A stretch of 64,000 nucleotides of DNA, from the NCBI GenBank assembly GCA_015680685.1, contig MNCI01001065.1, positions 1,321,167 to 1,385,166 of the forward strand, read 5' to 3'. How positions within the stretch are numbered: the first letter of the stretch is position 1; every line of letters starts with the position of its first letter. Positions 33,521-46,514 of this stretch are shown here, one piece after another. The position numbers and the translations under genes were made by a program. Under the pieces are notes generated by a model. It was not told where the DNA came from and did no database searches. It saw nothing but the letters and a program-made list of their open reading frames with translations. The DNA is from Gnetum montanum (lineage: Eukaryota > Streptophyta > Gnetopsida > Gnetales > Gnetaceae).

Positions 33521-34477
33521 GTATAGTTATTTTTTAATAGTAAGAGCATAATTATGATCTTTATTTAAGATTTAAAAATCATTTTTTCAAATATGTTACT
33601 AGCTCAAGAAAAAGAGCTCCTAGTAAAAGCTAAATAATAAATTTATTTTTTACAATATTAATTTCATTTTGTTTTGAAGGCATCAGGATAGCAAGCTTTC
33701 AGCCTATATTGCAATTTGTTCATTATTTCTAATTTTTGTGTTCTTATACCTTTAGAGATATTTTTTTTCTTTTCTTTACAAGAAACACTTTAGTAAGAAG
33801 TAAAAATTCATGAGGGTGCTTTTGAATAAGGGCAAGGTTTGATCCTTTTCATACCCTAGAGGGAAGGTTTTTCAAGATTGATTGTAAGAATGAAAACCTA
33901 AAAAAGCATCTCCAAAATAGTACCATGCCATTAGTTGATGAAGTTTCCATTTCCATTTCAACATAGGTAATTACTAGATTTACAAGATTCATAAATCAAG
34001 TAAGCATAGGAGGGGGATTTCATCCTCAACCATCATCCCCTACCTCTTCTCACTAAGATGGCATGTATTGTATTTTAGTCATGATTAATCTTGTTCATTT
34101 ATAAATCCTCCATATTGACCTTATCAAGTGTATAGTTTCTATTATGTATTTTGGAATGTTAAAGCTATGAGACAAGCTTTTCTTAGTTGTGAAAGAATGA
34201 TGAGTTATCTAGTGACATTTTGTAAGTTAATTGTAAGCCTTGGACTTGGGAAGTATCATGTGCATCTTATGTTTATAGTTCTAGCATGTTTGGTTAAGGT
34301 GTGTGCCTCCTAGGCATTCATCCTGGCTTCTTGTATTATCTTTTCATATTTTGTACATGTCTTAAGTCCCTTAGGATGTTTTTAACCTTATCCAAGATTC
34401 TTGCAATCCTTGGGACATGTTCTCCTTGGTCTCAACTCTCCCCAAGACTATTAGTTTATTATGGACTGTAGGAGGGG

Positions 34478-34566
34478 TGATGCACCCCTTACATTAGTGT
34501 TATTACTAAACCTTATAAGAATTATAACCTGGAATTGCTAAGATGCATTGTAAAATCTATAAATAC
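34478..34566 (+). promoter_or_regulatory. Possible LTR start and TATA box
   Basis: A purine run TAGGAGGGG is followed by TGATGCACCCC and, 80 bases on, CTATAAATAC at 34557-34566. The layout (purine tract, TG, palindrome, TATA) resembles the LTR start at 45925. No second copy was found, so this is tentative. Confidence 0.25.
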
Positions 34567-36714
34567 CTGGGTTGATTTATCCTCACATCACTTTTACATA
34601 CTTAAAATTTTTTCATTTCTAATTTGCTTTTTGACATCCATTTTTGTATGAAGAGCTTATGTGTATAATCCCACTTATCATGGTTGGTGGTGTTGTGGAT
34701 AGAATCATCATATATCCAAGATTTAAAATAATCATATGCAAAATAAGTTAAGCATTTTGTGACTACCAAATGATCTAAAGAAATGAATCTCTAAGTTGAA
34801 AGGGAACTTGCAAATTGTTAGAAATTCTAATAATTTGTGGTTTTTTATTCTCCAAAAATAAGCAAAAAAGAGTGCATAGAATAGCTAGTAAAAGAAAAGT
34901 AGATGCAATGAAAAATAAAAAACATATGTGTAATGTAATGCAAAAGAAAATATTCCATAGAATGAGATCTGCAAAGAAGTAGACTGTACATGGTTAGAAA
35001 AAAAATCTGTGAAAAAGAATTGTATAGATTTTATAAATTAAATAAAATAAACTGAGCCTTAAATCAAGAGGATAGAAAAATAGATTTTTTGTAACATTGA
35101 TGAAAAATAGAGAAAGAAAAAATGGAATGAAAAATAGAGAAACTTAAAAAGATGTAGTAATGATCCCTTGAGATAAAATCAATAATCAAGGATGGCTGGA
35201 GAGGAGCCATGTTATCTTATCTCTTTTCCTTAATGCTTGTGCATAATGAAGATCTCTCAACTAGATAGAACTGATACAAATTAAGAACTAACAAAATGTT
35301 ATAATAAGGGGTTTGAATCAAATTTATCCATGAATCTAGATCCAATGGGGTTTTTCATGCATCAGGAGGATAGTACAAAGGGGATACAATGAATCAGCAA
35401 AATAGGCAAAGAAAAAAAAAGGGTGGGGGGGTGTGGTGGTGGAGAATCAAAGATAGAGACGCTAATATGTGTAAAAGAAGGTATAGAAATAAATATTGTT
35501 ATAGAGAGCTTTCTCTTTATTCAGAGATACTTATTTGGCCTTACCATTGTAGAACATGAAAAGAGAAAGGGACAAAGAAATATAGGAAGATAAGAAAAAG
35601 TGAAAGTAGAAAATAACAAATAAGAGAAAAGCATGTTAGAAACATTGCTAATAAACCAATGGTGAAGTGATATGTTATAGAAGTGGGACATCACTGCATC
35701 ATTAAAACCAACCTCTCACTTATCTCATTCATATGAATAATCACACTTCTTATGTTACTGTACACTTAACACTCCCTCACTATATCAGACGAGAGACTTT
35801 CATTTGACCTCACTAATGCTGAATATAGGGATGAAAGAAAATAAATGAAGAGAGGAGATGAGAGGAAGAAGAGAGAAATATAGTACAAGAGAGAAAAAAT
35901 TCTTAGAATGTAAATAAAGAAATTAAAAAGAATAAAAGTGGAGAAAAACAAATATCACGTATACAGTTGTCATGATGATAAGGTTATGTCATAGAAGTAG
36001 GACATGGCTAAATCCTATATATTGTATGGCTAAAAAGAATGTCATATACATATATTGTCAAAGTAATCCATGCTTGTTTCACTTAATAATATGATCAATG
36101 AAACCATCACATGAGGCAATGAAATATTCAATCATTAAAAAATCTCACTAGTTGTTCTAAGCATATAGAGTAAAATTGGATAGATAGCATAGAGAAATAT
36201 GAAGAAAAGAGCTAGAAAATAGTTAAATGTGAAAAAAAGAGGAGTAATATGAAAAATAATGAAAAATAAAATAGGTTTTAGAGGAAACCTATTATCCCGA
36301 TGAAGTACATATCTTGTCGTAGCATAAATGAGCTAATCATAAATAAATTGTTGCTTTGTTTCAAATAGTCAACAGGTTAAATACTATAAATTCCCACATG
36401 TGGTAGTGCTTTACAAAGCTTTTGTTTATGGATCTAAAAACTAATATGCTTCCAAATCAGATAAAATATAATCATCATTTTGTAAACATTAAACCACTAG
36501 AAAGAAAACTCTACAAGTTGGAGGAGAACTTTGTATCTTTGGAGTTTGGAAAATGGCAAAGGACTAGATCACCTACATAGATATATTTAACTTTGACATG
36601 TCTAGAGTAATGATTTTGGATGTCTTCTTTATATCCATGTAGATGTTGAAGAGTAACTTACTGTTCTTCAAGAAGATCCATCTCAACGCATCACATGTTA
36701 TTGTTATCTATAAC

Positions 36715-36850
36715 TATAAATGAACTACATGTGCTTGCATGTTTTATATTACAAATTATAGATAGAAAACACATTATTTATAAAACTATAGATAGAAAAC
36801 ACATGTTTTATATTACAAATTATAGATAGTAAACTATAAATGAACTGTAT
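36715..36850. repeat. 64-bp tandem duplication
   Basis: GTTTTATATTACAAATTATA followed by GATAG starts at 36741 and again at 36805. Flanking words (CTATAAATGAACT) also recur on both sides. Confidence 0.65.
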
Positions 36851-37504
36851 GTTACTTTTGAGGAGAACTTTAGTTCCCCCCTATACCAAAACCTAGGGAG
36901 TTTAATATCTACATACAACATTGGTAGCAAGCATCCTTTGATGTTAACATCAAAGACTAGGATTAAGGTTTCTTCCTTAATGTTATTTTTGTGCATCATT
37001 TATGTTTAAGGAAAATATTCATATATTTTTGTTATAAAAATCAAGTATGAATAACATTAAGAAATAATATGTGATATTAAATATTATTATGCTTAATAGT
37101 TGTATTAAGTTCTCGCAATAATACAAATAATGTTGCATCATTTTTAATTAACTTCCATTGTGTATCATAATAGTTATGAAAATGATGTGGTAAGTCAATA
37201 TTGTATCATTACCTACCAACCAATGTTACTAGCTAACAAAAAAATAAAAGTAAGTAGAATCATGATTAAGTATCAATGTAAACATTTAATGCTAGTCCTA
37301 ATAGCTACTAGTAGATGGTCAACACTTATAAAAAGTAACAAACAAAGGAGATTAGTTTTTTGAAGATCATGCATATAATGTTATTGTATTAGTAATAAAA
37401 CTTTGAGTAGTTGTGTAAGAAGGATAAGGAAAAGCTTTTTTCTTATGACTAGGTATGTCAAGTTCTTCAAAGCCTAAGTCAAAAATTACAATATTAAGAT
37501 TAGA

Positions 37505-39356
37505 CTAATCATTTAGATCTACCAAGTAATTGGTATCAATAGAGCCTTGAAAAGAATAGGTAACTATATATTTATCTACAAGTTCAACTTTAATATTAGT
37601 GGGTTCATTACTAAGTCGATAAGGTTGTGCTTCATAATCTAGATAATAAACACTCATAATTTGTATATCTATTGAAATGATTATTTCATCGTCTTGAAAA
37701 GTAAAATGGGTTTCTTGATGTATAGGAAATGACACTACATGATGTTAAGCTAACATAGGATGCTCTAGTATTCTACTTACACTAGCACATTCACATATAA
37801 CCATGAAAAATATTTAGATTGTATAAAATTATCTTCTATAAATGACAACCTAATGGAACCTATAACTTCTACTCATGTACTATTAAAGGAAATGATATAA
37901 GTATAAATTTTATTAATGATTACCTAATTATGAAAACTAAAATGTTGGATAATAGCCCATGTGATCATGTTAGAACTAGTGCCATCATCAACATGTATTA
38001 GTAGGATTGAAGTATTAAGTGATACTTTGATATTAATGTAGAGTGGTAGCTGATAGATATATCATGTCTTTAAATCAATTTTAATATTCTCATCATGAAC
38101 ATTCAAACTATCTTATCCATAATGAAGAACTTGAAAAAAGGATGATATATCCTCTATCTAAGCTAGAATGTTACTTGGGACCACAATTCTTTTTAAAACA
38201 TCCCATAAAGTAGCATAGTTCTCTTTAGAGGTTACTATGAGATCATACAAGGATAAGTTAGTTTCTTTTGAACTGACAATAGTAGTCATTTGTAGTAAGA
38301 ATTTATTATCCATTGACTAAGATGATTGGTAAGCAAGTGTCACTGTGATTGATTGTATGGGATTAGACAAAGATGGAAAACCACTTGAAAGAATAAGTTT
38401 CTAACATTGTTGAAAGAAAACATTCTTTGATATTTTGAAAAATTTCTTAGATGCATCGATAACTTTCTCCTTCTATTTTTTTGATTGTAACTCATTGATT
38501 TAATAGCTATAGGTAAGGATTTTTACTTCTAGGAATTGAAAATAGGTGACTAGATGATTAGGATATCATAAATAAAAGGGTATTTTGAAATTTAGAATGA
38601 TATGGAACATGATGAAAGTAAGAAGGACATGTGCATTGAGTAGCAAGAGGAGAGTGATATGAATGTGTAATAGGATGAGATGTAACAAGATTTTTATTAG
38701 TTAGAACAATGTTAATATGATAATAAGATGGAGAAGGGTGACTTGGCTTTATTGGAGTGGTGGTGTAGTCTAACTAAGGAAATACAGAAGGCCTTTGTAA
38801 CTATGATGAAGATTGTTGATGATGCTCATAGTTTGACCAACAAATGATGTATGGCTCCCTAGTTGGAGAGCTACAAGCATTGTGTTCAATCTTAAAAGCT
38901 AAAATAGTGTTTTCAACTCTCAAGGAATTCTAAAATACTTCCAACTACTAATTATCTAGATGCATAGTGGATGGCTCATTTTCCACTACTATTCTTTCCT
39001 TACATATGAGATCTTGAATATCATCCTCTAGGTTTCTATATTTATCTATGTCATGATTGGTGGTCTCATGATAATAGTAGTTAGGTATCTAAGGATCACC
39101 TTCTTTTCTCTAAGTAGGATCCATTTCTATAATTTGAATATAGTAATAATTTACTCTTTCCAAATCAAAAAATTTTTTTCTCTTAAGATTTCCATTCCTA
39201 ATAAGGTTATTAAAAAGTAGAGAATACCTTAGGGGTATCTTAGTATATTGATATCTATTTTTTTGAGGGTTGTGTTACTGAGTTGAAGAAGAAATAGTTG
39301 AGGAAGTATTACTAGAATGGTGTAGTGACACCTCTTTGGATCCTCTTGTTCTTTCC
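37505..39356 (-). pseudogene. Tat gag-protease fragment (E4)
   Basis: Minus strand. From high to low coordinates: NGNLKRKKFFDLERVN-like stretch, then YYYHETTNHDIDKY and LEDDIQDLI (the degenerate zinc-finger block, Cys lost), protease VDDGTSSNMIT near 38000-37965, and the end SFPIHQETHFTF at 37735. The last motif matches E3 SPIHQEIHLPY and E7 LIHQEIHLSY. The N-terminal gag is cut off by the E5 LTR near 39362. Heavily mutated; a fourth independent copy of the family. Confidence 0.7.
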
Positions 39357-39361
39357 ATACA

Positions 39362-40248
39362 TGTGTGTTTTTGTAGATTTTAGGCTTTTTAAAGACACAT
39401 TGGAGGTCATCGAGTCATCTTGTCTAAGATCTAAGCTCTTAGGAGAGATGTCTTGGAAGATAAAAGACATCTAGGTCAAGTTAAGAGCTTGCAAGAGACA
39501 TCTTGAATTTTTGACAAATGTCTTAGAAAATAGAAGACAGGTTAGACATTAGATGATATGTCTCATAGAATATGCAGACATCTTAAATTTCAATAAGACA
39601 TCTTAGATATAGTACGAGATGTCTCATTCAAGAGTGAGACATCTTCCCTAAATTACTTGTTTCTCAATAAGACATCCTAGAAACATCAAAGATGACGCAA
39701 ACAAGTAGGGAAACTTCTAAAATTTTCATTCCAAGTTTGCAAGAAAACTAAGATAAGGTGAAAAAAAAACATAGAAAATAGTAAAGAATCTTTAATTTGA
39801 TCTTGAGAAATATTTTCTATGGTTTTTATCTTTCTTGGTTAACAAATATGGATTGTGTTTCGTGTTTGTACACCATGAGATGTCAAAATAGCACATGTAA
39901 AGAGTGCATGAGTGTGTTTTAGCTTTTTGTCAATTAAATAAATATTGGCCTAGTGTCTCTTGTGTCTTATGAGTTGAGATCTTAGTCCCAAGTTATGATA
40001 AGGACTCTCTATTGGTTAAGTCCTACATTAAGGATAAACATTATATGGTTGTATAGTCTCATGCTTTGCAACATTTTTTTAGTGTGTAAAGTTGTTTGTT
40101 GTTTTGTGGATTGTGAAACTTTGTTATAATCATCTCTTAAATCATTAATGATAGCTACTTTTCTTATATTCTAGAAATTTAATTATCTTTTAATAATATA
40201 TATATTTAGTATTTGAATGTGATTTAATAATGGATTAAACCTACTCCA
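39362..40248 (+). repeat. 5' LTR of the chromovirus-like element E5
   Basis: Ends at about 40248 (TACTCCA), ten bases before an initiator-Met-type primer-binding site. The start near 39362 is inferred from the break in E4 gag. Bases about 39400-39700 contain many AGACATCT/AGATGTCT words (see the motif array). Confidence 0.5.
39400..39700. repeat. AGACATCT/AGATGTCT motif array in the E5 LTR
   Basis: About ten exact or near copies of AGACATCTT or its complement AAGATGTCT, for example near 39450, 39465, 39500, 39570, 39600, 39625 and 39645. Several overlap GAGACA/TGTCTC. The same word array fills the U3 of the copia element E8. Confidence 0.75.
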
Positions 40249-40257
40249 ACTAATTAT

Positions 40258-40270
40258 TGGTATCTAAGCT
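40258..40270 (+). promoter_or_regulatory. Primer-binding site of E5 (initiator Met tRNA type)
   Basis: TGGTATCTAAGCT, close to TGGTATCAGAGC, the usual complement of plant initiator methionine tRNA. Confidence 0.6.
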
Positions 40271-40314
40271 TAATTTTTCTTGCACTTGTTTAGAAGATTT
40301 CTATCAATTTCAAA

Positions 40315-41850
40315 TGGCACCTAGGAAGAAATAGATTCAGGTCTTGAATAGAGACATGAATATCATAAAGTCTATTTTCCAATTTATGATTTCTTGGTTG
40401 AGTAAAATTAATGTGAAGGTAGATAATAATGTTGGTTCCATTCATATCGAGACATGCAATGATGATAAGCATTCATGTTCAAATGAAGAAGTTTCACAAC
40501 CTATTGGAGAATAAGTACATGATGAGGAAGGAAAATATAGTTATGGTAGTGTAGGATATCATCAACCAAGGATTCTAATGGGAGGGAATCCTATTCCTTA
40601 GATGAGAATTCTAATTTCTTCAATAGTTGAAAACACCTCTTCTCCTAGCAAACTAGATGTGGAAGATGAGGCAAGGCTTGCTAGAGTATCTCGTAATGCT
40701 GCTAGACTTCTATGTGTTGATTTGAAGACTTTTAATGATGTGGATGATACCAATTTTTTTTCAAGTTAGTTGAAGTCACTTAAAAAATAATTTAAGTTGT
40801 AAGAGGTACCAAATAACTTTAGGGTACCTATTGCTAAATCCAAATTAGAAGTTTTTGGTTCCACTTAATGGGAAGAGGAGCCTCAAGGTTATGAAAGATA
40901 AAATAGTTAATCCATAAGAGATTGGAAGGTAATGAGATAGAGTTTGAAAAGAAAATTTGAATAGTCTTGTTAGAGGCAAGAGACCATTAAGAAGTTTAAA
41001 TTTCTAAGGAAAGCTAACAAGTCAAAGAATTCTACCTCAAATTTTGTGATCTATTCCATCAAGCTAATGTGAACTAGGAGGAGTATGAATATACTTTAAT
41101 CATTTTAGAAGGTCTAAAAATGACATATCAGCAAGATTTTTCCTTTTATGAGCCATAAACTCTTAATGAGACTTATGATTTGGCACTTAAGGCTAGAAAG
41201 AAGATAAGTGGATTCAGAAATAGAAGCAAACAAACTTCAAAGGAGAAGGAGAAGGGATCCAAGTCTAAATCTAAAAACAAAGATGATAGCCATAAAAAGA
41301 AGAAAAAAATGATGATGAAAATGGCAAAGCCAAGGACCAAGGCAAGGCAGGCAAGGGTCAAGGCAACAGCTCATCTAAGATTCAAGGCTTCACGTGTGGA
41401 GAATGGGAACATAAGTAATAGAAATATCCACTTCACAAGGTAGGAAAGGGTAAATATGTACATGTCATGGAGATGGAAAAGACATCAAGCCAACCTCTTC
41501 AGAGAGGTAATCCTAATGCTCTAAACATTAAGAAAGTTTTTGAATTAAATTTTTATCCATTCATGAAAAATGTGAATACAGGAGATCATCTTGCTAGAAA
41601 ATTTCTATTTATATATTAGGGCTAGATGTTTATTTAGTGGGAAATTTATTCATGTTTTGATTAATGGGGGAGCCTAAGAAAACATTATTTTTTCTAGGGT
41701 AGTTACTACACTGTGTTTGGTAACTAATTCTCATCCTAGACCCTATAAGGTGCATTGGTTGTCTAGAGATTTCTCTTGAGAGGTGAGGGAATAATGTACT
41801 TTGATATTTAAAATTGGGAGTTTTCATGATGTGGTGTGATATACTTGAAA
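40315..41850 (+). pseudogene. Gag-protease fragment of a chromovirus-like Ty3/gypsy element (E5)
   Basis: Begins with an ATG at 40315 (MAPRKK), shortly after the primer-binding site. Gag is followed by ETYDLALKARKKISGF (near 41170-41215), a Lys-rich linker and a degenerate zinc knuckle TCGEWEHK near 41395. Protease reads CLFSGKFIHVLINGGA, in which the catalytic Asp has become Asn, then HPRPYKVHWLSRDFS. The HPRPYK..WL phrase is characteristic of many plant chromovirus-type gypsy proteases. The reading fades at about 41850; RT and integrase are absent. Confidence 0.65.
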
Positions 41851-42589
41851 CACCTTAAGAAAATTCATGTGACAAATAAAAAGTCACAAAGCTACAATTT
41901 ACATTGTCATTTGATGGGAATTTAAAGGTAGACATACTTGCCATGTTTTCCCATCAAAAATCCCATCATGTGGGATTGTTCTAGAAAAATTTTGAACAAT
42001 TTTTTATGTGTAAAATAAAATTTAAAGGCCACACAGTATGAATTTCATGTATGCTAATGTGTGAAAATAAAAATGTAAAATACATTACTAAATTTAACAG
42101 TAAAAAGCTAAAAATGTTAGTGGCGCAGATGTTGGAATTTGGGCCACAAAAATAGCCCAAATGCACCACCAAATTTGGTAGAAAACATTTCACACATTGG
42201 TGGCTCATACGTTGTAGTTTTGGATGGTGAAAAGTGTCAAATACATTGGTGTTTAAGGTAAAAAGTCAAAAATATTAGTAGAACACATGCTACAAATTTT
42301 GACATCAAAAAGCATCAAAAATATTGTAGGAAATGTCAGAAATTAGCTAGAAGAAAATCAGCAGAGTCAACAAATGGATAGCCTACTTAAGCAAGAATCA
42401 ACAGAGTTTTCAGGACTTTTGGATCATTTTGCATTCGGTTAAACTTAAAACTTTCAAAGTGGAGCAAGATCTAAGACTCCATAAACTTCCCCTTCCAACA
42501 TAGATCATCATAAGAAAAGAGAACCTGTTATGAAAGACTTTCAAGAACATATCATTTGAGAAAAACAAGTGTAAATCTAGTTGTAGAAC
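41851..42589. other. AT-rich, no recognisable gene
   Basis: Only short ORFs. A small inverted repeat around TGATGGG and CCCATCA lies at 41915-41975. Confidence 0.4.
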
Positions 42590-45500
42590 ACACACTGCTA
42601 TCTACATCAAAATCCAAGAGCTTATTAAGCAAATAGCAAAAGAAGAAGGAGAAATGGCTAAATGGGAGAATGTTAAAAACTCTCAATGGGATCAAAATCT
42701 TGAATTAGAAAAGGTCCATAACCACAAAGAGGAGAAATCAACTCACCTTAAGGAAGTGCAACCATTTCTACCTTTTGCCAATGCAATAATCAGTAGATGA
42801 AATCATGGCAAAGATTAATAAGATGACGGAGTGGGTGCATGGAAAATATGGAGAATATGATACCAATAGTAGAGGCACAACTATGCCAAATCAAGAGACA
42901 AGATAGGACACCACACAATAATTAGAACGAAGGGTAGAAGATAATAAGAATAAGAACTCAACTGCCAACTTCTCATATCAATGCAACATCTATCTATACA
43001 ATCATCCAAAAGGCCAATGCCCAGTTTTGTCACATTTACATGAGCATTGGGGAGGAATGTTACACCCATATTTTATACAAAAATATAAGGTTCAACCACA
43101 ATGGTAAAAACCCTAGTCATGGGGGAAGCCATCGTCAACCTGACCGTATCCTTTGTATGTCCCAATGCCAAATGCTTACTATGTTCAACACCTTGTTTCT
43201 TCAACTAGATCATCATCCTCTACTTCAACTCATTGTTATCATTCTCAAGAATACTATCCACTCATACCCTCTCTAACAAGGCTGCCATCTCAGGTACCTT
43301 ACACTTTTCCTCAACAACAATATTCTCATCCTTCACCTCCTTTTACATCGCCACCAATTGTTCCAGAAGGTCTTGTACCACAGCACCAACCTATGAATGC
43401 TACTTGTGCTTCTACTGTCAATAGTAGTGGGAACCCTCTACAACATCAAAACTGTCCCTTATTTAGACATGACTATAGAAAGGGACACCATAGTTCAGAA
43501 ACCATTACATCCGCCAACTTAGCACAACTCCAACACTCTGGTGCATCTTCCTCTTTGAACCCAACACCTTGTGTTACCTTATTAGAGCCACCACTCAATA
43601 ATCCAACAACCATGAGACCCAATGAATATTTCCACATGGGGAGACATGTTGATCCTTGTATACCATCTTATGGTCATAAGTACCATTGTGGGTCAACTCC
43701 TTATAAATTAACCACATCTTATAACTTACCCCACTATGTCAACTCTAATCAAGTGTGTGAACCCCAATGGGGTAAGTATGATCGGGTCCCAATATTTCCA
43801 ACATGCAAGGATCCCAAGCTCCCATTTATTAATTTTAGCCATGCTCAACCGATTAGTTATGGGGGATATCCTCCATTCTAACAAGTAGAATTAATAAATA
43901 TTTTTCTTTTTCTTTAATTTTATAATTTTTTTTCAATTTTTCATCTTTCAATTTGTTGTTTTATCTTTTTATTTATTGTTTTATCTTTTTATCCTTTTAT
44001 GGGTAATCTTATCCATGAATAAAACACTCATGTGACTCATTGGTTGAGGTGTTATTCTATGCTATCAAGTCTCAGGTAACTAATTATTTGGACAGCAAGC
44101 CCATAATATCCACCTAACCATTCTATTAATAAGAGATTCGACTCTAGGTACGATGATATTCTTGACATCATTAAAACTTAAAGTAATTTTGTGCTCATTA
44201 TACCTAGAGCGAAGAAGGATGGACTAAGCAAGAATGGCCACGGTGTGACATCAAGGGGACTTGTGGATTCTCTTTGGTGACATCTATAGAAGTTACCATG
44301 CATCATGGGTCTACTAAGATCCTTGTAGATCTAATGAAAAATGGGAGTAAGAGTAATCAAGGCACTCACTCAAGAAAACCAATGCTATTCTAGGGGGTCC
44401 CACTGGAAAGACATGCACCCATGCCTAAAGGTAGGCAACTTCTCTAGATTAAGCATTCAAAAAAAAAGTAAGAAGAATGTGCCAAAGTGGCCACACAAAA
44501 AGAAAAAAAAGAAAGGATCAGGATCAAAGTGCCGCAAAGCAATTCCAAATTACTCCTCCCTTGAACATAATTTCAAGTGATTGTACACCTTGATATCATG
44601 ATGCTCTTATAGTTGTCCATCATTAGATGAAGCAATGCGATGTCACTAATTGAAGGAATGGACTTGGTCTTGAGTTTGGAGCAACGAGCTAATGACACAT
44701 TAATCATGCCCTACATTCAGGATTCATTGTGTCCTAGGTCAGCTACCTCATGTCCCAATCTTTGCAATCCCTTCTACAATTCACCTGATCTCGTTGTTCA
44801 TGTATTTGTGACTCGTGTCTTATGTAGCATTGAATTCATACCTCATCACAGTGGTATCTACATGTGTGTGTTTTGTGGAACTGGTGTGGATTACATTTAA
44901 TCCTTCTAGTACCTACAAAAATTTTAAGGTATGGTTACACAAGGGAATTATAGGTTGGAACCTACTTTGGGAAGGACCCACTTGCGTGACTTTTGTAATT
45001 TGTACTTGTTGCACACCACCACATCATTTTATACCCTTCGAGTACTTCATTGCCAAATCTATTCTTTTCTTTTTCATCATTTTATCAAACATTCCTTAAA
45101 ACCATTACGTGTTCTTTGATGTATCACCTAAACAAGCCAGGTCTGACATTAAACTTTTTAGGGAAACTTCCTTGAAAAAATTTCTAACTCTAAAATCATA
45201 CTGAGTAAAGAATTCAACATTTATTAAAGGCAATGAGTAAGGTATGAAATAACTAAACTTCTTTTAATAACCTTACTAAAAATTGATGTTTGTGTGATTA
45301 TAGATGGCCCCTAAAAGAGGACAATAAGGAGGACCTTCTCAAGGTGCAATTGAATGCCTAGGGGAAGGCAGAGACCAAGGACCTCATGCAAAACATGCAG
45401 AGCAGGAGGAACAATCATTTAGCATCCATCAAGGACCTCCTATCACTGCACAATCTAGCCAAGAAAAAGGTGGAGAGGTTAGGGCCCAAGCCTATGAAGA

Positions 45501-45910
45501 GGTACCAACTCCATATTTACGGCATAGCATGTCAAGGCCAATCAAGTGTTCTCGTAGCTACCATATCCATGGGAGGTACCGACTCCATCAAACATTGGAA
45601 CATCAGCATGGACAACTCATAATCCTTAGATAGAAGAGGAGAAACATCAGGTTCTTTTTTAATTGTATCAATCTCAGAATCCTAGTATGCAGGACAAAGG
45701 AAAAGCATCCATGGAGGAGCCACCGCCACGTGGAACCACATGAGTTCCAACAAAGTTTTGTAATTCTATATCTGTGTCCCAATATTGTTTTGTTTAATTC
45801 TCCACTGCAACATGAATAAATTTCTAGTTAGTCAATAATCCCATACCTCTCCATTGTGTAATCAATGGAGCTTTTTCTCATTTTGTTTGACTCAAGGAAA
45901 ATTTTTCTTT
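42590..45910 (+). mobile_element. Internal region of an unassigned LTR element (E6)
   Basis: Plus-strand coding remnants lead up to a purine tract and LTR at 45925. Visible parts: a Lys/Glu-rich stretch (42600-42760, EELIKQIAKEEG-like), the proline-rich ORF 43153-43881, a Lys-rich stretch at 44460-44520 and a start MAPKRG at 45303 with a Gln/Gly-rich downstream. No RT, integrase or protease motif was seen. The element may be non-autonomous, or have lost its pol. No 5' LTR was found. Confidence 0.45.
43153..43881 (+). CDS. Proline/serine-rich hypothetical protein in E6
   Basis: The longest uninterrupted ORF in the window, 242 codons, from the ATG at 43153 to TAA at 43879-43881. The product is rich in Pro, Ser, His and Tyr, with stretches such as FPQQQYSHPSPPFTSPP. 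A Cys/His pattern CPLFRHDYRKGHHS may be a degenerate zinc knuckle. There is no membrane segment or signal peptide. It lies in the interior of E6, so it is probably a gag-like or accessory protein of that element. I do not recognise the family. The upstream frame (from about 43040) also lacks a clear start, so it may be a fragment. Confidence 0.4.
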   Translation: MYVPMPNAYYVQHLVSSTRSSSSTSTHCYHSQEYYPLIPSLTRLPSQVPYTFPQQQYSHPSPPFTSPPIVPEGLVPQHQPMNATCASTVNSSGNPLQHQNCPLFRHDYRKGHHSSETITSANLAQLQHSGASSSLNPTPCVTLLEPPLNNPTTMRPNEYFHMGRHVDPCIPSYGHKYHCGSTPYKLTTSYNLPHYVNSNQVCEPQWGKYDRVPIFPTCKDPKLPFINFSHAQPISYGGYPPF

Positions 45911-45924
45911 AAGTTGTGGGGGTA
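45911..45924 (+). promoter_or_regulatory. Polypurine tract of E6
   Basis: AAGTTGTGGGGGTA directly before TGATGAATC. A G-rich purine stretch of this kind usually precedes a plant 3' LTR. Confidence 0.6.
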
Positions 45925-46511
45925 TGATGAATCATAATTCATTAGGCCTCGATATCACACCCGTGATATCACATATGCGATATCAGATGTGGGATATTGT
46001 AACTCCTGTGCAGGCCTATAAATACACATGTAGGTGCAAGGAGTTAGGGGAGTTAGTTTAGTGTTAGAGTAGAGTCTTTTGTCATTTTCTTCCTCTCAAC
46101 CCTCTCTCCTAGTGCATGCCCGCAGTGTGATGATTGTAATAGTATGAAACCTTTATTCAAGTGTGATATACTTGGACATGCACATGACCAAAAATAAAGA
46201 TTGAGCTTACTTCATCATTACAACATTCACTTAGTTTAATTATTTAATTTTTCTTGTTATTTATTACTTTCGTAGTGAATATCTCTTCACCTTAAACTCC
46301 TTAAATGTGGAATGAGTATGACTTAATCACAAGCATTCAAGTGTGACTACTTGGTATCCCAATAGTGTACCTAGGCCATGCACTTGGTAATCCTAGTGGT
46401 AGTCATGCACAAGGTCCAAGATGTGTATGGATGATTAAGGAATGGATGCTCATCACACTTAGGCTAGCTTAGATTCTCTCTCCCATTTCCTATTAACTTA
46501 ACTCTCTCTCC
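45925..46511 (+). repeat. 3' LTR of E6 (LTR-A)
   Basis: Begins TGATGAATCA after the purine tract. It holds GATATCAC-ACCC-GTGATATC, an inverted repeat with 8-bp arms (45951-45970), then TATAAATA at 46017-46024. The downstream region resembles LTR-B (47194-47840) in order: palindrome, TATA, a block with TACTTGGTATCCCAATA and a block with AAGATGTGTATGGA. The end is uncertain: Tat LTR sequence starts at about 46515 and an N sits at 46512. Confidence 0.6.
46017..46024 (+). promoter_or_regulatory. TATA box of LTR-A
   Basis: TATAAATA about 50 bases after the GATATC palindrome; the same layout is seen in LTR-B. Confidence 0.5.
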
Positions 46512-46514
46512 NTA

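Larger units (their letters stand above)
33521..37500. other. AT-rich stretch without recognisable gene
   Basis: Only short chance ORFs. Purine-rich runs occur (35400-35440 with a G-rich tract, 35840-35900). An imperfect repeat is seen around TAGAAGTGGGACAT (35675) and TAGAAGTAGGACAT (35990). If E4 had the same antisense gene as its relatives, it would be expected at the right end of this stretch, but I could not recognise it. Confidence 0.5.

Noticed and set aside
46512-46512. A single N in the sequence
   Set aside because: An assembly or base-call uncertainty next to the LTR-A/Tat LTR junction. It carries no biological information, though the junction there is less certain because of it.
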